Shown here: piece after piece, positions 40,679 through 49,893 of the stretch | How positions within the stretch are numbered: position 1 is the stretch's first letter | Layout of the letters: every line of letters starts with the position of its first letter | Origin: JAGQOZ01 sp041399205 | GTDB lineage: Bacteria > Planctomycetota > Planctomycetia > Pirellulales > Pirellulaceae | Direction of reading: 5' to 3' | DNA: 64,000 nt | Assembly (NCBI GenBank): GCA_041399205.1 | Contig: JAWKTK010000005.1 | Coordinates: 1 to 64,000 of the forward strand | Position numbers and translations under genes: made by a program | The notes under the pieces: generated by a model | What the model saw: only the letters and a program-made list of their open reading frames with translations | The model's database searches: none | What the model was told of the DNA's origin: nothing

Positions 40679-40820
40679 AACGCTTTCTAACCTCGGACAC
40701 CGTGACAGTATTGCCGTCAGTCACATCCTTAATTCCGTTTTCGATCTTTTGTCGGACGGGAAGCGTCCTAATTATTTCTGTCACTTTTTCACGAATGTTT
40801 GTGTCTGACGTACTGCTCAT
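40662..40820 (-). CDS. Small 52-residue protein, possible antitoxin
   Basis: An ATG at 40820 follows an aggggcaa ribosome site and encodes MSSTSDTNIREKVTEIIRTL, PVRQKIENGIKDVTDGNTVT, VSEVRKRFGLPE, then stops. No family was recognised. The following gene overlaps or abuts it (ATGATG at the stop) and has a RelE/ParE-like start, so an antitoxin role is conceivable. The coupling is typical of type II toxin-antitoxin pairs. Confidence 0.45.
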   Translation of the reverse strand: MSSTSDTNIREKVTEIIRTLPVRQKIENGIKDVTDGNTVTVSEVRKRFGLPE

Positions 40821-40909
40821 TTGATTTGCCCCTGTTGATCAATTGTCGCCAAAGTGGAGTCAAGAGACAACATACGAAGACTGCTCAAAAACCGGATAAA
40901 ACGATCAAT

Positions 40910-40970
40910 AAACTATCCAAACTGGAGTGGAGCGAAACGGCGGCATAGTTCGTCCGTTGAACTGAGACGC
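40910..40970. repeat. Dispersed stem-loop repeat, copy B
   Basis: Same plan and orientation as 1433-1492: aaactat, a GC-rich centre, atagttc, then gtccgttgaactgagacgc. It sits about 70 bases beyond the stop of the SNF2 gene, so it might also act as a transcription end. Confidence 0.75.
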
Positions 40971-41038
40971 CGCGCGATCTGAGCCCATTGAGCACCGACG
41001 GTTGCGGTTGCCGAAGGTGCTCCTTTCACGTGACTGCA

Positions 41039-44000
41039 TTAACTCAGCAGCAACTGCAGGTCGTCCATAGTCAGACTGGAGATCAGGCTATCGTTGGCGG
41101 AAATAATGGCATCCGCCAAGTCGCGTTTTGATTTCTGCAGGTCCAAGATTTTCTCTTCCACGGTGTCTCGGCAAATAATGCGATACGCAAATACGGGTTT
41201 GTCCTGACCAATCCGATGAGCTCGATCAATGGCCTGCGCTTCGACAGCCGGATTCCACCACGGGTCCAAAATGTAGACGTAATCCGCGGCGGTCAGATTC
41301 AGGCCCGAACCTCCAGCTTTCAGACTGATCAAAAATACAGAACAATCGGCATCTTCTTGAAACCGTTTTACTCGAGCTTCACGATCTCGCGTCTTTCCGT
41401 CTAGATATTCATACGGAATGTTCTTCTTGTCCAATTGGTTTTTCACGATCGACAGCAGGCTAGTGAACTGAGAAAAAACCAATGCCTTATGACCTTCGCC
41501 CACGACTTCATCCAGTTGTTCCATCAAGACGTCAACCTTGGCACTGGACTGTTTGGCCTTGGTTTTATCAAGCAAGCCGAAGTGACAGGCCGCTTGACGC
41601 AAACGCAACAACGCTTCCAAGACATGGATCTTGGACCGCTTCAGCCCTTTGTCCTGGACTTTACTGTTCAGTTGTGCGCGGTAGTATTCGCGAAGCTCCC
41701 GATACTTCTTGGCTTCGGTCGTTTTGAACGAACAGTACAACGTCTGTTCCGTTTTTTGTGGCAGATCGGTCAGGACTTGCTGCTTGGTGCGCCGCAGAAT
41801 GAACGGCTGCAACGCCTTGGACAACAGTGACAAAGATTCGCTGCGACCGTCATCGTCCGAAGAAGTGCCTCGAGCTAAGGCGTTGAAGGCGGTGGACGAA
41901 CCCAACATGCCGGGATTCAGGAATTCGAACAGAGACCATAAGTCGCCCAAGTGGTTTTCTACAGGCGTGCCGGTCATCGCCAATCGATGATTTGAATTGA
42001 TCAACCGACACGCTTTGGCGGCTTGCGACTTTTCGTTCTTGATAGCCTGAGCTTCATCCAGAATCGCATAGTCAAAAGTCAGTTCACTCAATCCTTCCGT
42101 GATATCGCGACGCAGCGTCCCGTATGTGGTAATGATCACATCATATTCATTGAGCTGATCTTTGATCTCTTTACGTTCCGTGCCGGTGTAGTTGGCAACC
42201 TTGAGCTTGGGCGTGAAACGAGCAGCTTCGTCCATCCAATTAAAGATCAGGCTTTTGGGAACAACTACCAGGGATGGCAAACGCTGTTCGTCTTTCTTGA
42301 GTCGTCGAGTTCGGCGGGCTTCCAGCAGACTCAGGATCTGAATGGTTTTTCCCAGCCCCATATCATCAGCGAGACATCCACCCAGATTGAAATCATTCAG
42401 AAAGTGCAACCAGCCGAGTCCGTCTTTCTGATAATTGCGCAAGTCGCCCTGGAAACCTCTCGGCTCATTCTTCGGCTTGATACCGTCAAACGACTGTAGT
42501 TTCTTACGAATCTTGGTAAAGCCGGCATCCACCTTGGCGTTCTCTTGTTCGCTTAGCAACGCATCCAACATCAAAGCTTGCGACGGTTTGAAACGGAGCT
42601 TACCGTCTTCTTCTTCGGCCAAGCCGGCCATCCGACCATATTTGTCCAGCCAGGCCTGCGGCAGCATTCCTTGCGAACCATCATCCAGTTTCACGAAGGC
42701 GTCGTTGCGTCTAACCGCGTCTAATAAGGCTGGCAGCCCGATATTCAGTTCGTCGAATTGGACCTGCGCGTCAAGCTCAAACCAATCAACTCCCGAACTA
42801 ACGCTCAGATTAAACGTCCCAGGCTGGCGAATTTTTAGCCCTTGCGAATAGACTTGCCAATTACGCTCCAGCAATTGCTTGACGACTTTGGTCAGCTGAT
42901 GGGCAGGAAACGACAGTTGACCTTGCGCTAATTGTGGCCCCATGTCAGGCAAGTCGCATTCCAGCCAAGCTTGTTCCGCCGCATAGTCTCGAGCATACAA
43001 CGTGTTTTCTTCGGCCGAATAAACAGACTCTTTCCTGGCGACCTTGGCCACCTCACAGCCCGGTGCATATTCGAAAAAGACGTCGCCCACTAAAGCTCGA
43101 GAATTGGTATCGCTCGGCAGAATCTCCAGGCGAGCTTGCGGAACGCCAATCGTTTGCTTCACGTTCAGCTGTTCCGGCAGTTGCAGTTTAGGTCGCACTG
43201 GAACATTGAAAAAGGCTTCCAAGAACGAGTGAATTTCTTCTTCCGGAATGGAAAGGGGCGATACCTGAACCAACTTCAGCCAACGAGCGTCCTGGGTCAC
43301 GCCGATGGCTTCCTTGACCACCACCACTCCGCTGCCGCTGTGCACAAATTCCACTTCGCTGGTTGGAATCACCTCCAATTCATTCGCTTCGTTATGCGAT
43401 TGCAATTCGCCTGTCAGGTTCCAAGCTTTTTCTGCCGGGTCAAACTCCAATCGCATCACCAATTGAAATGTTCGAAACTGCTGGAGCAATCGAGTTTCAG
43501 CGAAACGCTTGGCATGAGACGGTGCGAAGTAGAGACGCTGCGTCCTAATGAAGGTCGCCAAACAAGACGGCAGCAGATGGGCATCGGGCGAAAAGGACGC
43601 GCGGGAACTGGGGTAACTGTACGCGTAATGACTGTTTTCAAGAGCCAACGAATCGGCCAGCAGTAGCTGCAGACACGATCGTTCCTGATCGTCTTGAATT
43701 CGTCCAACCGACGATAGCGAAACGTGGTACGCCGTCGCTTGCCGGATAAAGTCATCCGCACCGGGATTGCTTAATAATTGAATTCCAATTTCTGAATTGT
43801 GAACCAAGCGACCATCAATCAGATAGATCGGCTGTGCTTGCTGACGAGTTCGGTAGCGAGGAACCGGTGGCACGGAAACGTCCGCTAGCGAAGTCATTTG
43901 GCCTAACGCCGCTACCCAACGCGGTTGCGCAACCTCCGGGTCAGGCTGATCAAGACGATGGTTACTTAGCGGCAAATGATCTAGGCTTCGCTCCGAATCG

Positions 44001-44407
44001 GAAATGCCGTCCACTTCCGAATCCAATTCGTCGTCTAACAGATCTTCATCATCGATATCCCACAATTCGATTGCCCGAGGCAATTGCAGCTTTGACAAAC
44101 GAGGTTCTAGTTCGCGAATCGTAGCCCACAAGTGCTTGCAATACAGACCGTCGGCAAAGCGAGGACAATCGCAGTACACCAGCAAATCGCCTTCCAGGAT
44201 GCGATGCAAGCGAATGATGACCGAATACCGAGACGAACCATAGACGACCGCTTCCGCTTCCAGACCATCGATCTCCAACGAACGCACTCGCCCCGATCGA
44301 TAATACGTCTCACCACGGTCTCGATCTCCGCTCGCGAAATTGCTACTGCATGCGGACGAGAGCGTTGCGCCAGCCGACGTTCTGTTGTAACTGCCCACTT
44401 GTGCCAT
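41039..44407 (-). CDS. SNF2-family helicase with N-terminal SWIM zinc finger
   Basis: The ATG at 44407 lies eight bases after GGAGG and starts MAQVGSYNRTSAG; a longer start at 44422 is possible. The ~1,122-residue protein has a SWIM finger (VYCDCPRFADGLYCKHLWAT), a long middle region, then a SNF2 motor: motif I DDMGLGKTIQILSLLEARR, II DEAQAIKNEKSQ (DEAQ box), III MTGTPVENHLGDLWSLFEFL, IV-VI LVFSQFTSLLSIVKNQLDKK, SLKAGGSGLNLTAADYVYIL and QAIDRAHRIGQDKPVFAYRI. This is the bacterial SWI/SNF2 (RapA-distant, HepA-like) group. It would move or remodel protein-DNA complexes; its target is unknown. The frame is intact. Confidence 0.92.
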   Translation of the reverse strand: MAQVGSYNRTSAGATLSSACSSNFASGDRDRGETYYRSGRVRSLEIDGLEAEAVVYGSSRYSVIIRLHRILEGDLLVYCDCPRFADGLYCKHLWATIRELEPRLSKLQLPRAIELWDIDDEDLLDDELDSEVDGISDSERSLDHLPLSNHRLDQPDPEVAQPRWVAALGQMTSLADVSVPPVPRYRTRQQAQPIYLIDGRLVHNSEIGIQLLSNPGADDFIRQATAYHVSLSSVGRIQDDQERSCLQLLLADSLALENSHYAYSYPSSRASFSPDAHLLPSCLATFIRTQRLYFAPSHAKRFAETRLLQQFRTFQLVMRLEFDPAEKAWNLTGELQSHNEANELEVIPTSEVEFVHSGSGVVVVKEAIGVTQDARWLKLVQVSPLSIPEEEIHSFLEAFFNVPVRPKLQLPEQLNVKQTIGVPQARLEILPSDTNSRALVGDVFFEYAPGCEVAKVARKESVYSAEENTLYARDYAAEQAWLECDLPDMGPQLAQGQLSFPAHQLTKVVKQLLERNWQVYSQGLKIRQPGTFNLSVSSGVDWFELDAQVQFDELNIGLPALLDAVRRNDAFVKLDDGSQGMLPQAWLDKYGRMAGLAEEEDGKLRFKPSQALMLDALLSEQENAKVDAGFTKIRKKLQSFDGIKPKNEPRGFQGDLRNYQKDGLGWLHFLNDFNLGGCLADDMGLGKTIQILSLLEARRTRRLKKDEQRLPSLVVVPKSLIFNWMDEAARFTPKLKVANYTGTERKEIKDQLNEYDVIITTYGTLRRDITEGLSELTFDYAILDEAQAIKNEKSQAAKACRLINSNHRLAMTGTPVENHLGDLWSLFEFLNPGMLGSSTAFNALARGTSSDDDGRSESLSLLSKALQPFILRRTKQQVLTDLPQKTEQTLYCSFKTTEAKKYRELREYYRAQLNSKVQDKGLKRSKIHVLEALLRLRQAACHFGLLDKTKAKQSSAKVDVLMEQLDEVVGEGHKALVFSQFTSLLSIVKNQLDKKNIPYEYLDGKTRDREARVKRFQEDADCSVFLISLKAGGSGLNLTAADYVYILDPWWNPAVEAQAIDRAHRIGQDKPVFAYRIICRDTVEEKILDLQKSKRDLADAIISANDSLISSLTMDDLQLLLS

Positions 44408-44463
44408 AGTTTCATCCTCCATGATTCACTCAATTGCGTACTTAGTATTCATTACGAACGCTG

Positions 44464-46363
44464 TCATTCCAAATGTTCAGTTGCTTCAGCCGCATCGCTT
44501 GCGTCTGCCGATTGGTCCAACTTGGATTCGTAAGACTCGACATGCGTTGGCGGATAGTCGCCACACATCCAACGCACCAACATCTCTAATTCGTGATTGG
44601 ACATTTTGCCAGCAAATGCCGGCATCTGATTCGCATCGCCATAAAACTGTGGCGAACCAGGATTCTGTATAAACGCGGTCAACCATGCCTTGCTTCCATA
44701 GCCATTCAGTTCTGGATAGCCGCTGTTGTCCGCATCCAATTCAAATTCGCCACCCAACGACGCATGGCAATCGGTGCATGAAGAAATTTCACCATTGGTC
44801 AACGTCAAGTCCGTCAGCAACGCTTCTCCCTTGTCCACCTTGTCTTGGTCCACTTCCACTAACGGATTGGCAGCCTGTGCTACCAAGAATTCCACAATGG
44901 CATCCAAATCAGCAGCATTGGCAGAATCCAACAGCACTTGGCGATTATCGTTGCACCAACCGGCCATTTCGGAATTTTCCAAATCAAAGTCCGATCGAAC
45001 CAAAGGAGCAAGATGTTGCGAATAATTCGTCAATAGCTGCTTCCACCAACTCCGTTTGGCAAAATCGCCCAAGTCGGTCGCTGTAGGCAACACCACTTGG
45101 CGGTTTCCCTCGTCGGTTCGTTCCACAATCAATCGGCCGCGACCATCATGTCCATCGTACCGATGACATGACGCACAATATTTGGCAAACACTTTAGGGC
45201 CCTGCGTAAACGGATCTTGCTTCATCAGAGGCCGAAGCGCCTTCCACTGGAATCTTGTCAGGCAAACTTGCCAATTCGATGATGCGATGCGCATCTCGTT
45301 CCGCTTCCGCCAAAGCAGCCTGATGATCCACATCGTTGGCATCTTCGTACATGGACAAGCCGGTCAAACCGATGATGCCGGCGGTCACCAACCACATGAA
45401 CAGTACGTTGAAACGGTGCCCGCCTTTGATCATGGCAATGATGGGCATCAAAATCAGAACGCCCATGATTGCGCCAGGCACATACAAAGCTCCGAAGGCC
45501 AAACCGTAATGTTCGACCGCTTCGAACCGCAGAAATCGAAACAGGAACAGGAAATACCATTCGGGTCGAGCTGCCGAATAGGCTTCGGCGGGATTCGCAG
45601 GCGCTCAGCCCGCTCCTTTAAAATGGCCAGCAGCATCACCACTGCCAAGATTCCCAAGCACGCGACACCATCTTTTAATACTTGGTCCGGCCAAAACGGA
45701 GCCGTGGGAGCTCGATCTGGATCGACCGTCGTAATTCCATGCCGCCGAAAAACATAGATGTGTAGCGCCAAAAAGGCGATCAACAGCCCCGGCAGAACGC
45801 CAGCGTGCATGGCAAAGAAGCGAGTCAACGTGTGACGGCCATATTCCGGTCCACCTTGTGCCAACTGCTGGACTTGTGGACCAATCAGAGGCGTGGCACC
45901 CATGATCTTAGTAGTCACTTGCGTGGCGTAGTAGCCTTTTTGATCCCAGGGCAACAGATACCCGGTCAACGAGAGTCCCAAAACAATTTGCATCAGGACC
46001 AAACCGAGCCAAAAGTTGATTTCGCGGCGGCTTGTACGCACCATCGATAATGACTTGGATTAGATGAATGGCCAGTAACACCACCATCATCTGAGCCGAA
46101 TAATGATGGAGGCCTCGCACAACACTGCCGTAGGGCATCTCGTTCTGGATAAAATAGACACTTTCCCAGGCGGTCTGCGCACTTGGGCTGTAGGCCATCC
46201 ACAGAAAAATACCGCTGATTAACTGAATGACAAACGTAAAGACCAGAGTCGAACCCCAAACGTAACGCCAACGCGCGCCACCCGGAATCGGTTCGTAGAG
46301 TGCTTCGCGCAAGAGGTCTTGATAGCCAGTTCGATCCTGAAGCCAATCCAATAGCAATTTCAT
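44464..46363 (-). CDS. Cytochrome b fused to cytochrome c domains, frame-broken
   Basis: One protein of about 630 residues in four frame pieces (46363 to 46050, 46040 to 45600, 45590 to 45240, 45230 to 44464). The first part is cytochrome b: RGLHHYSAQMMVVLLAIHLI and FFAMHAGVLPGLLIAFLALH carry the heme histidines. The second has RPEWYFLFLFRFLR, the PEWY motif of quinol sites. After further membrane helices comes a soluble part with two CxxCH heme c sites (CASCH and CTDCH). The protein would pass electrons from quinol through b hemes to c hemes outside the membrane. Its ATG overlaps the Rieske stop by 4 bases. Known planctomycete Rieske/cytochrome b loci have similar fusions. Confidence 0.85.
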
Positions 46364-46950
46364 GAGACAGGAATCTTTTCTGCAATGGTTAGCAAGTGGA
46401 AGGTTTCATACTTTAGCCAGATCTGGTCACCCGTATCTGGCTTGGTCTTGACTTGCAGTTGGTCCATTCCTCGCGGCGGAATACTATTTGTTTTGTTGCC
46501 TTCCAGATCGAACGAACTGGTATGACACGGACAAAAGAAGTCTCGATCCGTTTGCCGATAGTCCACAGCACAACCCAAATGCGGACAGATGGAACTGAAC
46601 GCCAAGATGTTGTTTTCATCCAACCGGCGAATCCAAACGGTGCCAATTTCTACATTAGAAAACCGGTTCCAGGCGTCAATCTTGTCATCAAAAACTTTGC
46701 AGGCCACGGGCGTGCCATCTTCGGGCAACGACTCCACCGTCACGCCTGCCAACAAGACAAAGCCATCTTCGTCGCGTTTTCCCTTCGCGCCAGCCGAGTC
46801 TTTTTTTTTGGCAATGGGGTTCAGAAAAACAAGATTCCCGGCACCACGGGCGCCAAAACCACAAGCGCCGATAGCGCCGGTCAAGAATTGAATAATGAAA
46901 CCTCGTCGAGGCGGATCATCCTTGAATTTTTCCACGTCTTCTTCATGCAT
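46360..46950 (-). CDS. Rieske 2Fe-2S protein of the cytochrome b complex
   Basis: From 46950 (MHEEDVEKFKDDPPRRGFII) the protein has one membrane anchor (GFIIQFLTGAIGACGFGARG) and a Rieske domain with ligands in SICPHLGCAVDY and FFCPCHTSSFDLEG, matching CxHxGC and CxxH. About 197 residues. It accepts electrons from quinol at the cytochrome b subunit. A longer start at 46995 (TTG) is open but lacks a ribosome site. It overlaps the cytochrome b/c gene by 4 bases, so the two form one transcript. Confidence 0.9.
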   Translation of the reverse strand: MHEEDVEKFKDDPPRRGFIIQFLTGAIGACGFGARGAGNLVFLNPIAKKKDSAGAKGKRDEDGFVLLAGVTVESLPEDGTPVACKVFDDKIDAWNRFSNVEIGTVWIRRLDENNILAFSSICPHLGCAVDYRQTDRDFFCPCHTSSFDLEGNKTNSIPPRGMDQLQVKTKPDTGDQIWLKYETFHLLTIAEKIPVS

Positions 46951-47066
46951 GATTGTGCTCGTTTCGAACCAGCGACTGATCAGCTGCGGCGTCAAATCAA
47001 CTTTGACGCTTCGGTCAGCAAATGGCCAATCGCATCGGGCCTATTCCGAATTTTTACGAGCAAAGA

Positions 47067-48050
47067 TTATCGCATTAGTGAACGGACGTGGTCAAGAACA
47101 CGATCCTGCGCGGTTTCAAAAGGTTCGTTTACAAACGCACCCGCCGCCGCTTTGTGACCTCCGCCGCCAAAATGCCGTGCCACTTCGCTACAATCGAGTT
47201 CGCACCGACTGCGAAAACTCAGCTTAAACCCGCCTGTTTGCTGTTCGACCAGAATCACGGCAAATTGCGTCCCGGAGATCGCCAACGAAAGATTGATGGC
47301 GTCTTCTGTGTCCTGAGCAATCGCGCCGGCCGTCGCAAAGTCTTCCTTCAGTACGTAAGTATGTACCAACCGACCGTCGAATTCGGTTTGCAGACGAGAC
47401 AAAATGATGCCGCGAAGCCGACACCGCCCCAACGTTTCTTGTTCGTACAAATCACCATAGATCTGCGGCGGGGAAGCACCGGCGTCGACCAATTCGCCTG
47501 CCAGTCGATAGGTGTCACCGGAAACCGAACCGAATCGATACCAACCGGTATCCGTGGCGAGCGCCGCGTAGATGGGCATCGCCATCTTGGCCGTGAGCGA
47601 AACGCCCAGCGCTTGGCTGCTTCGGCTACCAAGCGTCCAGTGGCTTCTGCCGAAGTGTCCTTTAAGAAGTTCGCGCCCAGATCATCTTCGCCCAAATGAT
47701 GATCAATCACAATTTTCTGCGCCTTGGTTTCGCGGAAGACATCCGCCATATCGCCCAGCTGCGCTTCAGGCGCTGGTGTCCAAGACAATGTGGACTTCCC
47801 GGTCGGCTAGGTCAGCCGGTTGAATATCAACACCAATAGCCTGAACACGTTTGTCCGGATCAATGAACGCTAGGTTCGGAGGCGTCTCCTGCCCGTTGAC
47901 AATTTTCACGTCTTTGCCCAACGCTTCCAGGACATAGGCGAGCCCCAGTTCGCTACCCAAGGCATCGCAGTCCGGGCGAATGTGACTGGTCAAAACAAAC
48001 GTCTGATTCGCGTCCACTACACTTTTCAATAATGACCAATCAACCGACAT
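47067..48050 (-). CDS. DHH-family phosphoesterase (NrnA-like), frame-broken
   Basis: NrnA-type enzymes degrade short RNAs and pAp in the cytoplasm. Three frame pieces give the set: SHIRPDCDALGSELGLAYVL (D-x-D metal ligands), VLDTSA, the DHH motif VIDHHLGEDD, YAALATDTGWYRF, and the DHHA1 domain ending FGGGGHKAAAGAFV. Length is about 327 residues. The breaks lie near 47770 and 47600-47640. Whether it is NrnA, NrnB or a cyclic-dinucleotide phosphodiesterase is not decided by these motifs. Confidence 0.8.
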
Positions 48051-48188
48051 GGTTCCCCTTTAGTTCGAACGGAAGTAATGAAGACGGCCAGAACGGACCT
48101 GCATCCGCACAGCCAAGATCATGTATGCGTGAGAAGAAATCTGCAACCGCAAAAGCGATGCCATACGTGGAAAAATCGGCAGCAAATA

Positions 48189-48228
48189 GAAAAACACGAA
48201 CGATCACCCAGGATCGCTCGTGTTTTGT
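48189..48228 (-). terminator. Terminator after the LamG/PEP-CTERM gene
   Basis: The arms aaaacacgaacgatc and gatcgctcgtgtttt (one mismatch) enclose a short loop; read on minus the second arm runs into T's. It lies about 50 bases beyond the minus-strand stop at 48275. Confidence 0.75.
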
Positions 48229-48274
48229 CCCTTTCCAGGTATCGAATCAGCAAACCAAGTTGCGGAAAAACAAC

Positions 48275-49590
48275 TTATCGACGACGACGCAACGCCATCA
48301 ATATGCCGAAACTGGCCAGCCAACCAAGCGAACTCGGTTCCGGCACGGCACTCACTCCGGTGCGAGGCCCTATTTCAAAGCCGCCATCGGTGAAAGCGGA
48401 AACGAAGTCACCCGAATCGAACTTTCCGTCACCGTTCCAGTCACCTTGCTCCAAGTTGCCGCAGCACCAGACTCAAACAAACCAGCGGTGAAGACTTGTA
48501 CAAAGTCACCACTGTTGAATTCGCCGTCCAAGTTGGAATCGCCAACCCAAGTGTTTTTCAAATCCTTGACCCAGGCCAAGCGGTCGTCGAAATCAACGCT
48601 GCCATCGCTGTTCAGGTCAAACGCAGCATTATTGCCGCCGATTTCCGCCGCTTGCAGATTCAAGTCGGCCGCGTCCAAGACACCGTTCTGATTGTAGTCG
48701 CCCGGTGTGAAAGGATCTTCCAACCCGTACAACGTTTGCACTTCTTCGGCGGTGATGGCACGAGTAAACAAATAGAATTCGTCCATGCGACCCACAAATT
48801 GTCTAGCCAAATCCGGAACCAATCCGACAAATCCGCCCTGCGCCCAGTCGCCTAACCTTTCGAATTCAGTACCAGCGACGTCACCGTTGGCTTCGGCTTC
48901 AATGACGAGTTCACCGTTGTAGTACAAAGCAAACACACCAAAGTCTTCAGCCACTGGCCCCTTATCATAAGTACCGGCGATATGCATCCATTCGCCAAAT
49001 TCGACTGGATTTCCATCGTTCACTGGTTCGTTGAAGCCGGCAATGTTGTCGCTATTCAAATCACCTCGCAATTGCATGCGCACATTCCCATTGCCTTGCA
49101 CTTGCGTATGCAAAAAACCACCACCACCGGCTCGGCTTTGCCAAATCGCCTGATCCGTGCCGGTTTCTTCCACTTTGACCCAAGCCGCAAACGAAAACGC
49201 AGTCGATGGCACATAGTCCGGACGATCTTCCAATGGCTCGCCACAACCTTCATTGTGATCTGGATTGTACAGAGGATCACAAACGGCAATGTAATCATCT
49301 TTAAAGTCAGGTTCCGTATTAAACCACGCCGAACCGGCACCTCGGACTTTGTCGCCAGAATCAAACGAAATGTCGTCCAGACCATCGTCTAGGTCATCGT
49401 CGAATTCGCCCAATACAGTTAGACCGTGCAGTTCATTGCCCGAACCATCCAGCCACAAACCATCTTCGGTCAATTCGTCAAAGCTGTAGTAGACCGATAG
49501 GTCGCCTGTCACTAACGGTTGTGCGTGAATCGATGTACCAACCGCCAACGCTATCAGAACACCAAAAATAAAAACACAAGTTCTTTGCAT
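48275..49590 (-). CDS. Secreted LamG/dockerin protein with PEP-CTERM sorting signal, frame-broken
   Basis: Start ATG at 49590 (MQRTCVFIFGVLIALAVGTS) follows GGAGGA; a signal peptide ends near SIHAQ. A LamG/concanavalin-like domain (AFSFAAWVKVEETGTDQAIW, GEWMHIAGTYDKG, GRMDEFYLFTRAITAEE) covers about residues 25-300. A dockerin type I pair with calcium loops follows (DYNQNGVLDAADLNL, DLNSDGSVDFDDR, DSNLDGEFNSGDFV). One break near 48455 precedes the last 60 residues, which continue GDWNGDGKFDSGDFVSAFTD and VPEPSSLGWLASFGILMALR with an RRRR end, a textbook PEP-CTERM tail. An exosortase would process it. Length about 438. Confidence 0.88.
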
Positions 49591-49893
49591 TCCATCCTCC
49601 AAAGACCAAACAGATTTCTCTAGTATTTGTAAATCAACGCCTGTTGCCTCTCCAGTTCGTCAAACAAACACGAGTTGTCTTTTCCGATGCACCCAATCTA
49701 AACCTCTCAGTCTTCAAACCTCCTCTCTGCAATTTGGACATCCTACTCTTTCACACCCCGCACAAATGACTTCCGAAAGGAAAAATCCTAACACTGGAAA
49801 TGCCAAATTGGTAGAATTTCTTCGGCATTTCCTTCCAGCCCTTTTCCAAACGATTCCTCTTGACGTTTGACCATACTTACCAACGACATTCGC
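49591..49893. other. Divergent spacer of about 300 bases
   Basis: Separates the minus-strand PEP-CTERM gene from the plus-strand ASPIC/UnbV gene. Rich in short T/C and A runs; no gene, repeat or strong promoter pattern recognised. A ctttccgatgc and cctctctgc pyrimidine tract is present. Confidence 0.4.
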
